A DNA stretch of 64,000 nt from Saccharina japonica (Eukaryota > Sar > Phaeophyceae > Laminariales > Laminariaceae): contig MEHQ01000733.1 of assembly GCA_008828725.1 (NCBI GenBank), forward strand, positions 1 to 64,000. The letters run 5' to 3'. This document shows positions 32,150-42,714 of the stretch, in pieces (the first letter of the stretch is position 1; each line of letters opens with the position of its first letter). The notes under the pieces were generated by a model. That model was given only the letters and a program-made list of their open reading frames with translations. It searched no databases and was not told the DNA's origin. Position numbers and translations under genes: made by a program.

Positions 32150-32286
32150 CTGGTCCAACAGTGAATACGTAAACACCATCACGATCTCTCGCATCGCCTC
32201 CAGCTCCTTGGGCAAGCTTCCCTCCGGGTCCTCGACCACGATCGCTCCCGACATACCTCCCAAAGTCTGCAGGGAGCTCGACCCCT
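32150..32286 (-). CDS. Multicopper oxidase, single internal exon
   Basis: In the minus strand, AG at 32288-32287 is followed by a frame reading EGSSSLQTLGGMSGAIVVED, PEGSLPKELEAMREIVMVF and TYSLLDQ, ending CAG|GTGGTT at 32150. The entry phase is 1 and the exit phase 0. The run LQTLGGMSGAIVVEDP is the well-known block after the HxH copper ligands of cupredoxin domain 1 in multicopper oxidases (usual form: lQ..gGM.GaliVed). Those enzymes couple oxidation of phenols or metal ions to reduction of oxygen. Copper ligands themselves would lie in neighbouring exons, which I could not find. The true frame is short and easily missed. It may be one exon of a gene with very large introns, or a lone remnant. 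Confidence 0.7.
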
Positions 32287-32329
32287 CTGCTCTCGACGAA
32301 GGTATCGGTGTCACGTGTCAAGTGTCAAG

Positions 32330-32660
32330 TAGCAGGACGGGGGGGGGGGGGCGTACTCATTTGTTGCTTGCCTTAGTCATTTGACCATTGACCACGCATC
32401 CCTTTCGAGACGGGGCACCGTTCCTACTCCTATTAGAGACACCTCCAACATTTGGGCGCTCATTACGTTGTTTCCATATATTACTGAATGACCATATACC
32501 CTCGCACCCCAAAAAAAGGGGGGGGGGGCATACTCATTTATTGCTTGCCTTAGTCATTTGACCATTGACCACGCATCCCTTTCGAGACGGAGCACCGTTC
32601 CTACTCCTATTAGAGACACCTCCAACATTTGGGCGCTCATTTTATGTTGTTTCCAATACT
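32330..32660 (+). repeat. R3 repeat, two tandem copies
   Basis: G tract, then TACTCATTTGTTGCTTGCC, TTGACCATTGACCACGCATC, CTTTCGAGACGG, CACCTCCAACATTTGGGCGC. The second copy starts near 32518. Confidence 0.85.
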
Positions 32661-33203
32661 AAAAAACTTGTTGCTATTGTTCTTATCCCCTTCCTGTTTC
32701 GCCGCCTTTGGCCACACCATCATCTTCAGATTATATTATAGCAGGGGGGGGGGGGTTCACCGCACCTGTTTTATACTGTAGTACCATGTAGTACCGGTAC
32801 GAGTATGTATCATATTGTACGGTACTGCAGGCAGGGAAACAAACATTAAATAAAAACTCTACGGTCTCCTGTGATCCGTACAGCAATACCAATAGTGTTG
32901 GTATTCGGCATCTATACGATCTTCTCTGTCCCCAGCATCTCCGCCGTTTGGGGTCTAATTAATGTGGATACTCGTATGTAGCAAGCAGGGATTGTCATGA
33001 AAGGATATTACCATCGTAAAAATATCGTATCGATGATAACGTTCTCCAGCATCGAAGCACACACGATGAATGGAAGATTAAGATTACCCTCGGCTGTGAC
33101 CAGGTAGTTGCTTACGTATAGCTTAGAGCTTACGAGTAGTCTATAAAGCCTTATGTTGGGGGATAGAGATCGACCGGTCAGAAGAAGTAGTCAGTACTCC
33201 CTA
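32661..33203. other. No gene seen
   Basis: Unique DNA. It could contain upstream oxidase introns, but no exon was recognised. Confidence 0.35.
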
Positions 33204-33536
33204 ACTATCGCCCCGGTGGGCTAGCAGGTAACCACGAAGCCTGTTAGCGTCGAGATCGCGAGTTCGAGCCCCGCCGAGTGCATGCTCGTAGGGACTTTTT
33301 CTTGCAAAAAATATCTTGAATAGCGGAAAGCGCAAGAGCGTGAGTTAGCAAAATTCGACGAAAATCGACGAGCTTTGGGAAGGCTGAACCCTCTGCGCGA
33401 TAAAAATCAAGGCAAGAACCGTAGTTGGGGAGGAGGGAGAGGAGCCTACTTTGTGACCCCGGAACTGAGTTACGACTATAGGGAGGGAGGAAGACGGAAG
33501 TGCGAAGATAATGAATGGGATGGGAAAAAAAAAAAA
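33204..33536 (+). mobile_element. SINE-1, full length, reference copy
   Basis: tRNA-like head from 33210: GCCCCGGTGGGCTAGCAGGT (box A TGGGCTAGCAGG), then box B GAGTTCGAGCC at about 33260. Box spacing is that of a tRNA promoter. A unique body follows with GCGATAAAAATCAAGGCAAG and GACCCCGGAACTGAG, and the element ends GGGATGGG plus an A tract at 33520-33535. It is non-coding and would use RNA polymerase III and a partner LINE for mobility. CTATAG at 33477 is one of the allelic states of the CTAG site. Confidence 0.9.
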
Positions 33537-33550
33537 AAATGTACCACACA

Positions 33551-33752
33551 ACAATTCGACGCGGAAGTCGACAAGAGAAGAAAGGGCTGTAGTCTTCTTG
33601 AGATAAAAATGCAAAAGGCACACGCGAACCGTAGTGGGGAGGGGGGCTTAATGTGACCCCGCGGATCTGAGCTACTACTACTTCGTGCACACTAGGATAG
33701 AGAGAGAAAAGAAGGACGAAGATAACAAATGGGATGGAAAAAAAAAAAACAC
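33551..33752 (+). repeat. SINE-1, 5'-truncated
   Basis: Begins AATTCGACGCGGAAGTCGAC and ends GGGATGG plus A tract; adjacent to the full copy. Confidence 0.82.
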
Positions 33753-34174
33753 AACACAACACAACGCACTGGTTACATGCGGTGGAGAGTGAAGAGTGAA
33801 GAGGGGAGGATTGTGGAGTATCATACCTGGTATATATATATGTACATGTCATAGGTCGGATGTCGGAATTACAGTAGTAGTTATCGTATACCCCCCCGCT
33901 AACCCAGAAAGCAAATCAATCATATCGACGCTGGCATACTGCATAAGGTTACCAGGTGTACTGCCGGTACAAAAGTTTTATTGCATACCCGGGTACCTGG
34001 TAAGTGACGAGAGGAAACCGTATACCCTGGTATGGGTAATTAGGTTTCCTCGTTTTCGTCCGCCTCTTCCGTTTCCTTCCTTCGACTCCTGCTACGATAG
34101 ATAGTGGTCCCAGTGACACTTTTTGGCTGGCGAGGCTCCTAAACTCAGGAACTACACAAAAAAGCTGCAAGGCC

Positions 34175-34300
34175 ATTATTACGGGGGGGGCATAGTAAAC
34201 ACTAGTAAATAGGACCAAATATTGTTGGTAAACATAGGTAGGTATAGGTTTTGTCGGCACCGTAAGCCCTGCTTACTATGGTCTCCCGTAATAGTGCTTT
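34175..34300. repeat. TIR-B copy
   Basis: ATTACGGGGGGGGCATAGTA at the left, TACTATGGTCTCCCGTAATA at the right. AAATAGGACCAAATATTGTT inside. Confidence 0.75.
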
Positions 34301-34496
34301 TCAGCAGTATTCGTTGCATGCCTAGTAGGCATGGCTCCAAACGTACCTCCCCTACCGCACTGTAGTGGTAGGGCTCTATGTAGGTACCCCCTTCACGTGA
34401 CATGCCTCGAGAAGTGCCCTTTCTATCGTGGAGTGTCTCCAAAACGTCCACAGCCCCCACCTCGGCATGGCTCTAAAGGCACACACACCCCACCGG

Positions 34497-34575
34497 TCGA
34501 TGAAAACCCGACATGCTCCGTCCCAGCATTGTAGGGATGCGAGGGTCTACGGTCATACGACTACGGCCATGCACA
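34497..34575 (-). repeat. R2 fragment
   Basis: GACATGCTCCGTCCCAGCAT and TACGACTACGGCCATGCA on the plus strand. Confidence 0.7.
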
Positions 34576-34636
34576 ATATGAGTACACATACACACACACA
34601 CCCCCGTCCACACAAACCCCTTCCACACATACCCTG

Positions 34637-34770
34637 TTATAAGGATTACCCTGGGCTGGGTAATCGATCGATCTTTTACCCCTATAGCTCAGCGGTAATA
34701 CCCCCACATTTGACGTCGTCGAGGACACGGGTTCGAATCTCACTTCGAACGTTTCTTTTTTCAGAAACGC
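34637..34770 (+). mobile_element. tRNA-headed SINE, second family (SINE-2)
   Basis: A leader TAAGGATTACCCTGGGCTGG precedes CCCTATAGCTCAGCGGTA (box A TAGCTCAGCGG at 34685) and GGGTTCGAATCTCAC (box B at 34730), followed by TTTCTTTTTT. The spacing is tRNA-like, but the acceptor ends do not pair, so it is not a functional tRNA gene. Confidence 0.65.
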
Positions 34771-34896
34771 TTGCGCGTGCGTCCCTAAAAGACACGTCTC
34801 CCTGGCTCCCCAGGTACTGAGATGAAGTGGGTAGGTCAACGTACGACCGTATACGGTACCGACGTCCCAAATATCCCGCCGTTCAGAGGGGGGGAG

Positions 34897-34977
34897 AGTG
34901 TTATAAGGATTACCCTGGGCTGGGTAATTGATCGATCTTTTACCCCTATAGCTCAGCAGGTAATACCCTCACACACC
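34897..34977 (+). repeat. SINE-2 head, second copy
   Basis: Same leader TAAGGATTACCCTGGGCTGG and box A (TAGCTCAGCAGG), cut before box B. Confidence 0.65.
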
Positions 34978-35044
34978 CCGTTCCACCCTCCCCAACTCAA
35001 CCACCCCCACCTTCACCACGATCAAATGACTTACGCAAAAAACA

Positions 35045-35250
35045 AACGAGTACGCCTCTCCCACCACCACCACCACCTCCACCTCCCCCATTCTCTCCCT
35101 CCATCCATCCCTCGTGAACATTGATGTCGACAATCTGTGTCACCGTTGCACCCTTCGCGCGTTGCACTGCCTGCCGTTCTTCTACTCCTCTCCGCGTCAT
35201 GTCAGCTCTGCATGGAGGCCCCCGCTCCGTCCTCGATCCACCCGCCTGTA
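35045..35250 (-). other. Ambiguous coding-like stretch
   Basis: The minus strand reads RRGVEERQAVQRAKGATVTQ, then IVDINVHEGWMEGENGGG. A GC|GTAAGTCATT donor lies near 35047. No family recognised, and a poly-Gly segment weakens the call. Confidence 0.25.
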
Positions 35251-35257
35251 CCATATA

Positions 35258-35457
35258 GGTTCAGATCCCCATTTCAGTATCTAGGTTAGCTCCTCATTTC
35301 AGTATCTTACGTCAGATCCCCGTTTCAGCATCTAGATCAAGATCCCCATTGCCGTATCTAGGTCAAGATCTCCATTGTCGTATCTAGGTCAGATCCCCAT
35401 TTCAGTATCTAGGTCAGATCCCCATTTCGGTATCTAGATCAAGATCCCCATATTTTT
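35258..35457 (+). repeat. 26-bp tandem repeat
   Basis: About eight copies of AGGTCAGATCCCCATTTCAG followed by TATCT. Confidence 0.9.
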
Positions 35458-35579
35458 GTGTTGCTTCGCGCTTTCTTACGAACTTGATGCCGACACGAGT
35501 ATAGAACCAGTGCGGGACGAGGAACCGACACGAGTTGAGAGCGAGACCCCAGGTCCGGGGCCGCGCACCGCCCTCGTCC

Positions 35580-35885
35580 GCGGGCAGGGGGGGAGGGGTG
35601 TACTCGTGTCATGCATGGCTGTAGTCGTATGACCATAGACCCTCGCATCCCTACGATGCCGAGCCGGGAAGGGGGGGGGGTGTACTCATCATGTTATGCA
35701 TGGCCGTATACTCGTATGACGATACACCCTCGCACTCCTACAATATCGGGACGGAGCACGTCGGGTTTTCGTCGACCAGGCAGACATTGGTTGCTTGCAC
35801 CAAGCTTGAGGCGCCGTGAGGTGTTGGGCGAGTCGCATGAAGGGTGGGCTGCGTCCTGCTAAGAACCGCTTTTGAGGCGGACTTA
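35580..35885 (+). repeat. R2, two copies
   Basis: A G tract then CATGCATGGCTGTAGTCGTA; the second unit from 35675 continues through GGACGGAGCACGTCGGGT, GCTTGCACCAAGCTTGAGG and GAGGCGGACTTAC. Confidence 0.8.
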
Positions 35886-35890
35886 CGGAG

Positions 35891-35980
35891 ACGCTAGAGA
35901 AGTACAGCCTAGGAGAGAGGGTGGAGACAGCGAGGAAGGTGGAGCAGCGGAACCCGGCGGGACGCGAGCAGGCGGGTTGA
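35891..35980 (+). CDS. Possible C-terminal coding remnant
   Basis: A short frame reads TLEKYSLGERVETARKVEQR then NPAGREQAG and stops at 35980. The helical, charged composition is protein-like. Upstream is R2 repeat DNA, so the rest of the gene is missing or the frame is by chance. Confidence 0.25.
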   Translation, partial: TLEKYSLGERVETARKVEQRNPAGREQAG

Positions 35981-36295
35981 GGGGAGAGGGAAGAGCGAGG
36001 AACTAAAGACGCGGAGGGAGAGGAGGCACAGATAACGGTGACGGGACGATTTCACCAAACGGCGCGGCGTCAGTGAGGCGAAGCTCGAACGTGTATCGTC
36101 GGTGTGTCGACACCCGAGAGGGGCGAAAGTCGTAAGCATGCATCATCCTGGCAGAGTCGCGCTCGGTAGGCAGTGAGAAGGTGTGGTCCCTCGCCGGTGG
36201 GTTACTTTGTTTACAAACCATCGCTTTTGCTTTCCAGTCTTCTGGACAAGCCGTGGTCATAGCAGGTGCCTTCCCTTCCGCCCCTCCGCGGTGCA
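35981..36295. other. Coding-like frames on both strands, unresolved
   Basis: Plus strand: CTTTTGCTTTCCAG at 36225-36238 is a strong acceptor-like site, and AAAGTC|GTAAGC near 36130 a donor. Minus strand has an equally open frame. No domain decides between them. Confidence 0.25.
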
Positions 36296-36490
36296 GTGAT
36301 GCCTTCATTTTTATCAGGCAGGGGGTTCAGCATTTTCATTTCTCGTCGATTTTCATCTAATTTTGCTAACTTTTTGTCGAATTTCATCTAATTTTGCTAA
36401 CTTTTGTCGTCTTTGATATAATTTTGCTAACGTTTGTCGAGTTTCATCTAATTTTGCTCACTTTTGTCGAGTTTCATCTAATTTTGCTTC
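36296..36490 (-). repeat. SINE-1-derived 31-bp tandem repeat
   Basis: The SINE-1 block GCAGGGGGTTCAGCATT leads into five copies of TCGAATTTCATCTAATTTTG with CTAACTTTTG. In other copies this block occurs once. Confidence 0.75.
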
Positions 36491-37069
36491 GCCGAGGAGT
36501 GAAGCCCTCGCGAAGACGGCCGCATGTTTTGCAACCCTAGGTGTATTGTCGAAGTCACCCCATTTGGGACTTCAAGCCCTGGGGGCGAGACAGCTCGATG
36601 TGCTGCGAGCAACGCTCGTATACCACGCTCGCCCGCCATTACTCGCTCCCCTACCAACGTCCCCAGCCCACCCGCGGCGAAGTTTCCCTATACCGCCACG
36701 ACCCGAACGGAGCATCCGCTTTCATTCCCGACGACCGTCCTACCGACGACATCTATTTAATACCGCCTCCTCCGATTTGTCGGACCCACAACCTTTTCGC
36801 TGTCGAACGGGGAAAAGGATTGAAACAAAAGTGACGGTTACATCGTTGGGCTAACCATGTACGTGTCACACGGGTGAAATACCACTTACGATAACCCACC
36901 CCTTCGGACGAATTTCGAAGCTGAATTTCTTCAACAAAGGCGAGAGAGGGTGCACAACGTCTACGTACGGAAAGGTCTCGATGAGACATTTCCAATGCCA
37001 TCATCATTCTTGTCGCGTGTGTTTTTCTTGTTGTGGAGAAAACCTGTTCGGAACTTTACACACCTCGGG
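36491..37069. other. No firm gene
   Basis: Plus-strand frames over 36,524-36,850 are open and rich in Arg/Pro, but without splice or domain support. Confidence 0.35.
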
Positions 37070-37330
37070 GCAGGTTATGATCTATCTATCTATCTATCTA
37101 CAGTAGATCATCTAGTTTCCTCGCCTGCTGTTGTGAGATAGTGTGCAGGGTCCACATCGTACAGATCCAACCCAGAAAACTAGATCATGCAGATTATACT
37201 AGTCTCACCCGGAAACTTGAGCCAAATCATACAAAACCGGGAGTAGGTCCGCCTTGAAGAAAGATCTAGATCATCGATTGGGAAATCGATGATCTATCCG
37301 ATGATTTAATATGTACGGCCGAACAAAAGG
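37070..37330. repeat. GATC-rich satellite fragment
   Basis: (ATCT)n at 37080-37101, then AGATCATCTAG, CTAGATCATGCAGATTATAC and AGATCTAGATCATCGATT, related to the array at 63.4-64.0 kb. Confidence 0.6.
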
Positions 37331-37499
37331 ATATGCACACGAAAACACGAGAATACGAATACTGTAGACCGTCGCGTATTCAACCTTGTCCCAGGGGGTG
37401 TGCAATATCGGGTGTGAAAACGTAAGAAGCAGCCGGTGCTGCTAAGGTAGAGCTTCAACTCGGCGAGTTAAGTTACAAGACACGCTAGCGATGCATGAT

Positions 37500-37632
37500 A
37501 CCATTACGGGGAAACACAGCATAATATTCCGAACCAAATAGTGTTTGCAAATATAAGGGGATGCCCGGGTTTTTGGGTCCATCTTGGGTTCTATGTACTC
37601 TTAACTACGTAAGCCCCCCCCGTAATCCTGCT
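37500..37632. repeat. TIR-B-like element, diverged
   Basis: ATTACGGGGAAACACAGCAT at the left, GTAAGCCCCCCCCGTAATCC at the right. Confidence 0.55.
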
Positions 37633-37959
37633 TTTACGGCTCGAAGGCACCCTACAGGGCGGTTGACAAGACCGTTGACAAAATCATACTTTCGTCATTT
37701 GTTGTAAGGCCAAATTTGATTCCCAAAAGGGCGGGTTAAGGCGTGTTCCGTGCTCCCGGTCGCGCGCAGAACGACATAGGGTTGGACTTTCGCGTGCGTC
37801 TCACACAGCCGTAGATCGTTTGTTTGGGGCTCTCACCGCACCAATGTCCGTTTCTAGTGGGAGCAGGGTTGGGATTCGTACCGGAGACACTGACAGACCT
37901 CACCGGCCCCTTAGAGAGACTGAGTGAAGACGGGGCTGGCTGAATTGCGAAATTTACCG

Positions 37960-38455
37960 GTTTGTTCACGGGTCGGGTCGGGTCCAGTCGGGCTGGGTCG
38001 GGTCGGGCCGGATCGGGTGGCGTCGGATCAGGTCGGGTCAGGGTGATCCGACCCGACCCGTGAAGTTTTGAAAACCGCCGGCCCTGACCAGACTCGACCC
38101 GTGATGTTTCGAAACCCTCCTGACCTGACCCGACCCGATCCGACCTGGCCCGNNNNNNNNNNNNNNNNNNNNNNNNNNNNNNNNNNNNNNNNNNNNNNNN
38201 NNNNNNNNNNNNNNNNNNNNNNNNNNNNNNNNNNNNNNNNNNNNNNNNNNNNNNNNNNNNNNNNNNNNNNNNNNNNNNNNNNNNNNNNNNNNNNNNNNNN
38301 NNNNNNNNNNNNNNNNNNNNNNNNNNNNNNNNNNNNNNNNNNNNNNNNNNNNNNNNNNNNNNNNNNNNNNNNNNNNNNNNNNNNNNNNNNGGACCCGACC
38401 CGACCCGACCCGACCCGACCCGACCCGACCCGACCCGACCCGACCCGACTTCGTG
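37960..38455. repeat. GGGTC/GACCC pentamer satellite with assembly gap
   Basis: GGGTC units on the left side of the gap (37970-38050) and GACCC units on both sides (38060-38152, 38391-38448). Bases 38153-38390 are N (238). Any frame across the gap is meaningless. Confidence 0.9.
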
Positions 38456-38715
38456 GCTCCACCTGGTCGATCCGTGAAATTTAAAAACAAACCAACCTGC
38501 TTGGAAGTAGCCTGCGAGAGATTCGCGATACAGGGGGAGGGTTTCAACAGAAAATATGGCGGCATCGTCCCCGGGTCTTGGATGGAGCGTGGACTTGGGG
38601 ACAGAGGAGGGTACTGACCCAAGGCCGCTGGTAGTTGACACGCTAGCGATGCACGACGCAAGGACGAAAAAAGGCCGGCCGGTAAAGTCCAGCGACAGCT
38701 AGTAAACCTGGTCAC

Positions 38716-38775
38716 AACCGGTTTAGAACTGCACCCTCACGTTCGTGGGGGACAAGGCACGGAATTTGTGGGGAA
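38716..38775. repeat. TIR-A fragment
   Basis: GGTTTAGAACTGCACCCTCA then GTTCGTGGGGGACAA. Confidence 0.5.
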
Positions 38776-39124
38776 CTCGTCGTACAACAACGCGTTGTGT
38801 TGCTGCTGTGTTCTACGAAATAGAGGAAGGCCAGCGTATGGGGTAGATACAGCTCAAGCCGGAAGTAGGGACAAAGAGGAGTTGGACTTTGTGCAGAGGG
38901 CTCTTTTTTGTCCCCGTGGTTTTCATGCCGCGTGCACCATGTTACTAAGTTTTTTTTACGTCGATCACTCATAAACATTCCCCGAAATGAGATGAAAAGG
39001 GAAACCAAAACAAAAAATGAAACCTTATCGTAATACTTTGTATTAACCCTTTTGTGGCTTGATTAATAAAGTAAAAACACAACCAAAAACACGCCGCGTG
39101 CACCATGTTACTAACTCTTTTTTT
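38776..39124. other. No gene seen
   Basis: Unique DNA; CGCCGCGTGCACCATGTTAC at 39091 repeats a segment of 38928-38947. Confidence 0.4.
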
Positions 39125-39200
39125 TTACGGAGGGGGCATATATAGTAATTACACCCCAAGATGGACTCCAAAACCACACAGTCCCCCTAATGTGTATGAG
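39125..39200. repeat. TIR-B-like fragment
   Basis: TTTACGGAGGGGGCATATAT at the left and CAGTCCCCCTAATGTG at the right. Confidence 0.45.
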
Positions 39201-39404
39201 CAATATCTTGTCCCCCCTTAAAAACAGGAAGAAGAGCGTGCACCATAACAAACAAATGTCACCATTATGCTACGTAAGCGAGTGTGGTACAGCTATTCTC
39301 ACACGGCAGTTGGGACACCGCCCACGATACCCCGGAAACTTGGGGACGCCTCACGCAGTCGATGCTGTACTCGTCGTGAATGCAAGGCTCTTCATGGGTC
39401 ATGA

Positions 39405-39570
39405 CCCGACCCGCGGGTCGGGTCAAGAAGTTTTTGAAATCTCACGGATCGGGTCGGGTCGGGTCGGGTCGGGTCGGGTCGGGTCGGGGTCGGGTTGTTT
39501 TCAAACTCTCACGGGTCGGGCCGGGTCGGGTCACTCTTACCCGGCCTGACCTGACCCGCGAGGTTTGACC
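39405..39570. repeat. GGGTC pentamer satellite
   Basis: About eight GGGTC units at 39450-39488 plus degenerate flanks, same unit as at 38 kb. Confidence 0.88.
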
Positions 39571-39759
39571 CGATGTTTTCGACGTGTTTTCCCTCTGAAT
39601 CCCCAAAGGGGTTGTTGGCTGTTGCTAGTATATATTAACGCCTTTCACTACTTTTGCCAAAACCTTTGCCGAGAGGAATTATGCCTCCCAGTACGTACGT
39701 ATATACAGTACGTAGATACGTATACACGTACTGGAAAAAGTTACGGGTGACAGTTAGAA

Positions 39760-40290
39760 TGCCTTGCAAATTCACCTCGGAGACTTTTTACGTTACCAAC
39801 ACCGCCAACACCCACAAAACAAACTAGATGCCTGTATGCGTACCTGTACAAGTTACCTGTAACAACAGTTAAATGTTTTGCAATGTGTACCTGTATGTAC
39901 GTAGCAGTCATCAAATGCTGTGCTTTGCAAATTACCTCGGGAGGCTTTTACCGTACCAATACCGCTAACACCCACAAAACAAACTAGATACGTATCTACT
40001 CATTTGTACAAGTTACCGAATGCTTTGCAATGTGCACCTGTACGTAGCAGTCATAAAAAATGCTGTGCTTTGCAATTTACCTCGGGAGACTTCCTACGGT
40101 ACCAACACCGCTAACACCCACAAAAAAACTAGATCAAGTTACCGGCAACAGTCGTAAAACGTTTCTGAAATGTATACGTATACCTGTTGTGGAAGCAGTC
40201 ATCAAATGCTTTGCAATGCACCTCGGCGACCTTTCCGATACCAATGCCGCCGACGCACACCAAAACGTTTCTGCTTCGAAACCCAGGTAA
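39760..40290 (+). repeat. 142-163-bp tandem repeat, four units
   Basis: Each unit has TGCTTTGCAA, TTACCTCGGGAGRCTT, ACCAACACCGCTAACACCCA and CAAACTAGAT. Starts at about 39762, 39925, 40070 and 40212. Confidence 0.85.
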
Positions 40291-40462
40291 TACTAATACT
40301 ACTACTGTATACGCATACACGACACACACCGAACCGCAGACTCTCGGCCCCCAAAAAATCGCAACGAATAATAATAATGCAGGACCGCAAAGAACGCCAC
40401 AACAGTGTGAAAACAAAAATACTAACCCATTTTACGCTCAAAAACAAGGAATATATGAATAT

Positions 40463-40545
40463 ATTCCTCTCTGAACCGAAATATAAGGACCGTTTTTATA
40501 GTAACATGTAATTGAAATGGTGCTTATATTTGGGGTCAGAGTGAT
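40463..40545. repeat. HP80 copy 12
   Basis: Left TCCTCTCTGAACCGAAATAT, right complement TCACTCTGACCCCAAATATA. Both arms have CTGA-CC. Confidence 0.8.
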
Positions 40546-40656
40546 AAGGGCCATTTTCTTACCAGACTGAAAACGGGGTGCAGAACAATCTGCACGCCGC
40601 ACATGAGACGGCGTTTGTTTGCTGTGTCTCTGAGAACCCTTGTGGGGGAACTGAAG

Positions 40657-40738
40657 CGAACCGAACCGAACCGAACCGAACCGAACCGAACCGAACCGAA
40701 CCGAACCGAACCGAACCGAACCGAACCGAACCGATCTC
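40657..40738. repeat. CCGAA pentamer array
   Basis: About sixteen perfect CCGAA units. Confidence 0.95.
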
Positions 40739-40774
40739 TGAACCGAACCGTGAGAAAAAACAAGGGCGCATGCC

Positions 40775-41127
40775 ACGGTAGAGGTGTTGGCACCATGTTA
40801 CAGAGTTTTCTGAGGCTCCTCATTTGAGGAGGTCTATACTAATACTAAGTAATAGTAAGCCACCTGCCTTTGGAGGAAAATGAAAGTGCTATATACCCGA
40901 CGAACAACCAATCCCATGGCCTAATGAAACATACTGCAACACAAGAATGAAATTCCGGCGATTTTGGACTAACCCATTCAGAACTGAAGAAAACGTCCCA
41001 CACTATTTCCACGTAGTTTGTCCCCGAATTCGTGGGACCAGTTCTTAAGGGGTTAAGGAGCCCGAATCCTTCAGAAAACGTTTCAGCCAAAAAACGGTAT
41101 ACCTCTACCTCTATGTTGTGTAGCACA
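40775..41127. repeat. TIR-C element carrying TIR-A
   Basis: Ends GGTAGAGGTGTTGGCACCAT and GGTATACCTCTACCTC. GAGGCTCCTCATTTGAGG inside. A TIR-A element is nested at 40968-41060. Same composite as 410-572. Confidence 0.72.
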
Positions 41128-41129
41128 CG

Positions 41130-41884
41130 CCTCCAGAGGTAGGTGCGGTTCTGATCTGTGAGATGCGGTTCTTCTTCTACGGTTCGGCTCCATGGAACTG
41201 TAGGAGGATAGCGCCTGCCGCCGGAAGCAGCGCTGGCTGCTTCTGGGCGGGGAGAAGGACTCAAGGTATGCTTGCGTTCAAGCTCGGACACAGCGGTAGC
41301 TGCTGCACACGACACGCGCGCATCGCCAAATTTACTACACGCGCAGCAGTGCCGGTGCCCGATCTAATAATGCCGGTGAAATATAGTCAAGCCGAAAAAG
41401 TACATAGGTTGAGGTACGCCTCGTAGGGATCATAGAAACCCATTGAGCACGTTTCTCTCGTCATACTATCCACTGGAAGCACTTGAGTACCGCTGCTCTA
41501 GGGGTGTCACCGCTAGAATTACGCACGCTTGGCACAGATGGGCCTAACCAATGTGCGGGATAATGCCGGTGCCCGCTAGAATCCCGGTGCATCGGCCTGG
41601 CACACACCGGCAATCTTGATAGTGGGACCACTCAGCGCGGTTGAAAATATGAAGGAAAAAAAAAAGTATTTGTCCTCGATTGCTTTGGATCGACATACCT
41701 GCGTTCGAGCTACAAAGTAATGGGCTGCTGCGCACGACACGGACGCGTGTAACGCCAGCCTCACTCGTAAAAATTATGCGCCCTCGCACATAAGGCGGTC
41801 GACAATAAAAACGCTCTCCTCAATTGTTGTGGTCGACATACCCAGCCCCCAAAAGGAGTTGAAAACCGAGACTCACGAACCTCC
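41130..41884. other. No firm gene; local duplication
   Basis: TGCTTGCGTTCAAGCTCGGA at 41270 and CCTGCGTTCGAGCTACAAAG at 41699 begin two related segments of about 60 bp that share GCTGCGCACGACACG-type sequence. Repeated TGCCGGTGCCCG motifs also occur. Confidence 0.4.
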
Positions 41885-42030
41885 CCCCTCAACCACGCAA
41901 CCCTTCCCCCTCCCCTGGTGAAAGCAATGCCTGCCTGGTCGGTAAAACCCCAACGTGCTCCGTCCCGGCATTGAAGGGGTGCGAGGGTCTAAGGTCGTAC
42001 GACTACGGCCATACATGACATGAGTACAAC
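41885..42030 (-). repeat. R2 repeat
   Basis: GAAAGCAATGCCTGCCTGGT, CCGTCCCGGCATTGAAGGGG, CGACTACGGCCATACATGAC. Confidence 0.78.
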
Positions 42031-42094
42031 CTCCCCCCTGGGCCAATTCATTCGAAGCTGTCATCCATATGCAAGAAAATTCGCCTCAGAATAG

Positions 42095-42285
42095 GTTCTT
42101 ATTTAATAGTAGGATGCAGCTCCACCTTTCATGCGACTCGCTCAACACTTCACGGCGCTTCGCGCTTGGTGCAAGCAATGTCTGCCTGGTCGGTGAAAAC
42201 CCGACGTGCTTCGCGTTAGCATTGTAGGAATGCGAGGGTCTATGGTCATACAACTACGGCCATGCATGACATGAGTACACCCCCC
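42095..42285 (-). repeat. R2 repeat
   Basis: Longer copy including the TGCGACTCGCTCAACACTTC end. TTATTTAATAGTAGGATGC at 42099 contrasts with TTAG in sister copies. Confidence 0.8.
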
Positions 42286-42394
42286 TGGTTTCGCTTAACC
42301 TGGAAATTTTCCGAACACCCGTCAGCAGAAAAACAAGAAGCAGAAATACCGTAAGTAATAGGAGACTGCGGTTCCGCCCCTTGGCGCACCGCCT

Positions 42395-42570
42395 CCCTAC
42401 ACTAAAACTAGTATATCAAGACCTCCCCACACTAAAAATAGTATATTAAGAGCTCATTACACTAAAAATAGTATATTAAGACCTCCCTACACTAAAAATA
42501 GTATATTAAGACCTCCCTACACTAAAAATAGCATATTAAGACCTCCCTACACTAAAAATAGTATATGAAG
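42395..42570 (+). repeat. 30-bp tandem repeat
   Basis: Six copies of CTCCCTACACTAAAAATAGT followed by ATATTAAGAC. The GACCGCCCCC...CACTAA...AGTATACTA type at 18330 and 46330 is a single-copy relative. Confidence 0.9.
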
Positions 42571-42714
42571 GCCGAAAAGGGTCTTTGGCGCGCCCAAAAC
42601 TATATCTCCTCATTTAATAGCATCTTCGGCAGGAAGTGTATGTACAATGCACAACACAAAAAACGACCAGGCGCGGTCTAATAAGAGCTCGATTCAACCG
42701 AGTGGTTGCCTCGT

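Noticed and set aside
33210-33280. tRNA gene
   Set aside because: Boxes A and B are present, but acceptor ends do not pair and the segment continues into SINE-1 body with an A tail.
34680-34750. tRNA gene at the SINE-2 head
   Set aside because: Acceptor stem is absent and the leader plus head is duplicated as a repeat.
37736-38641. Long open frames across the pentamer array and gap
   Set aside because: They consist of GACCC/GGGTC translation and N bases; no gene evidence.
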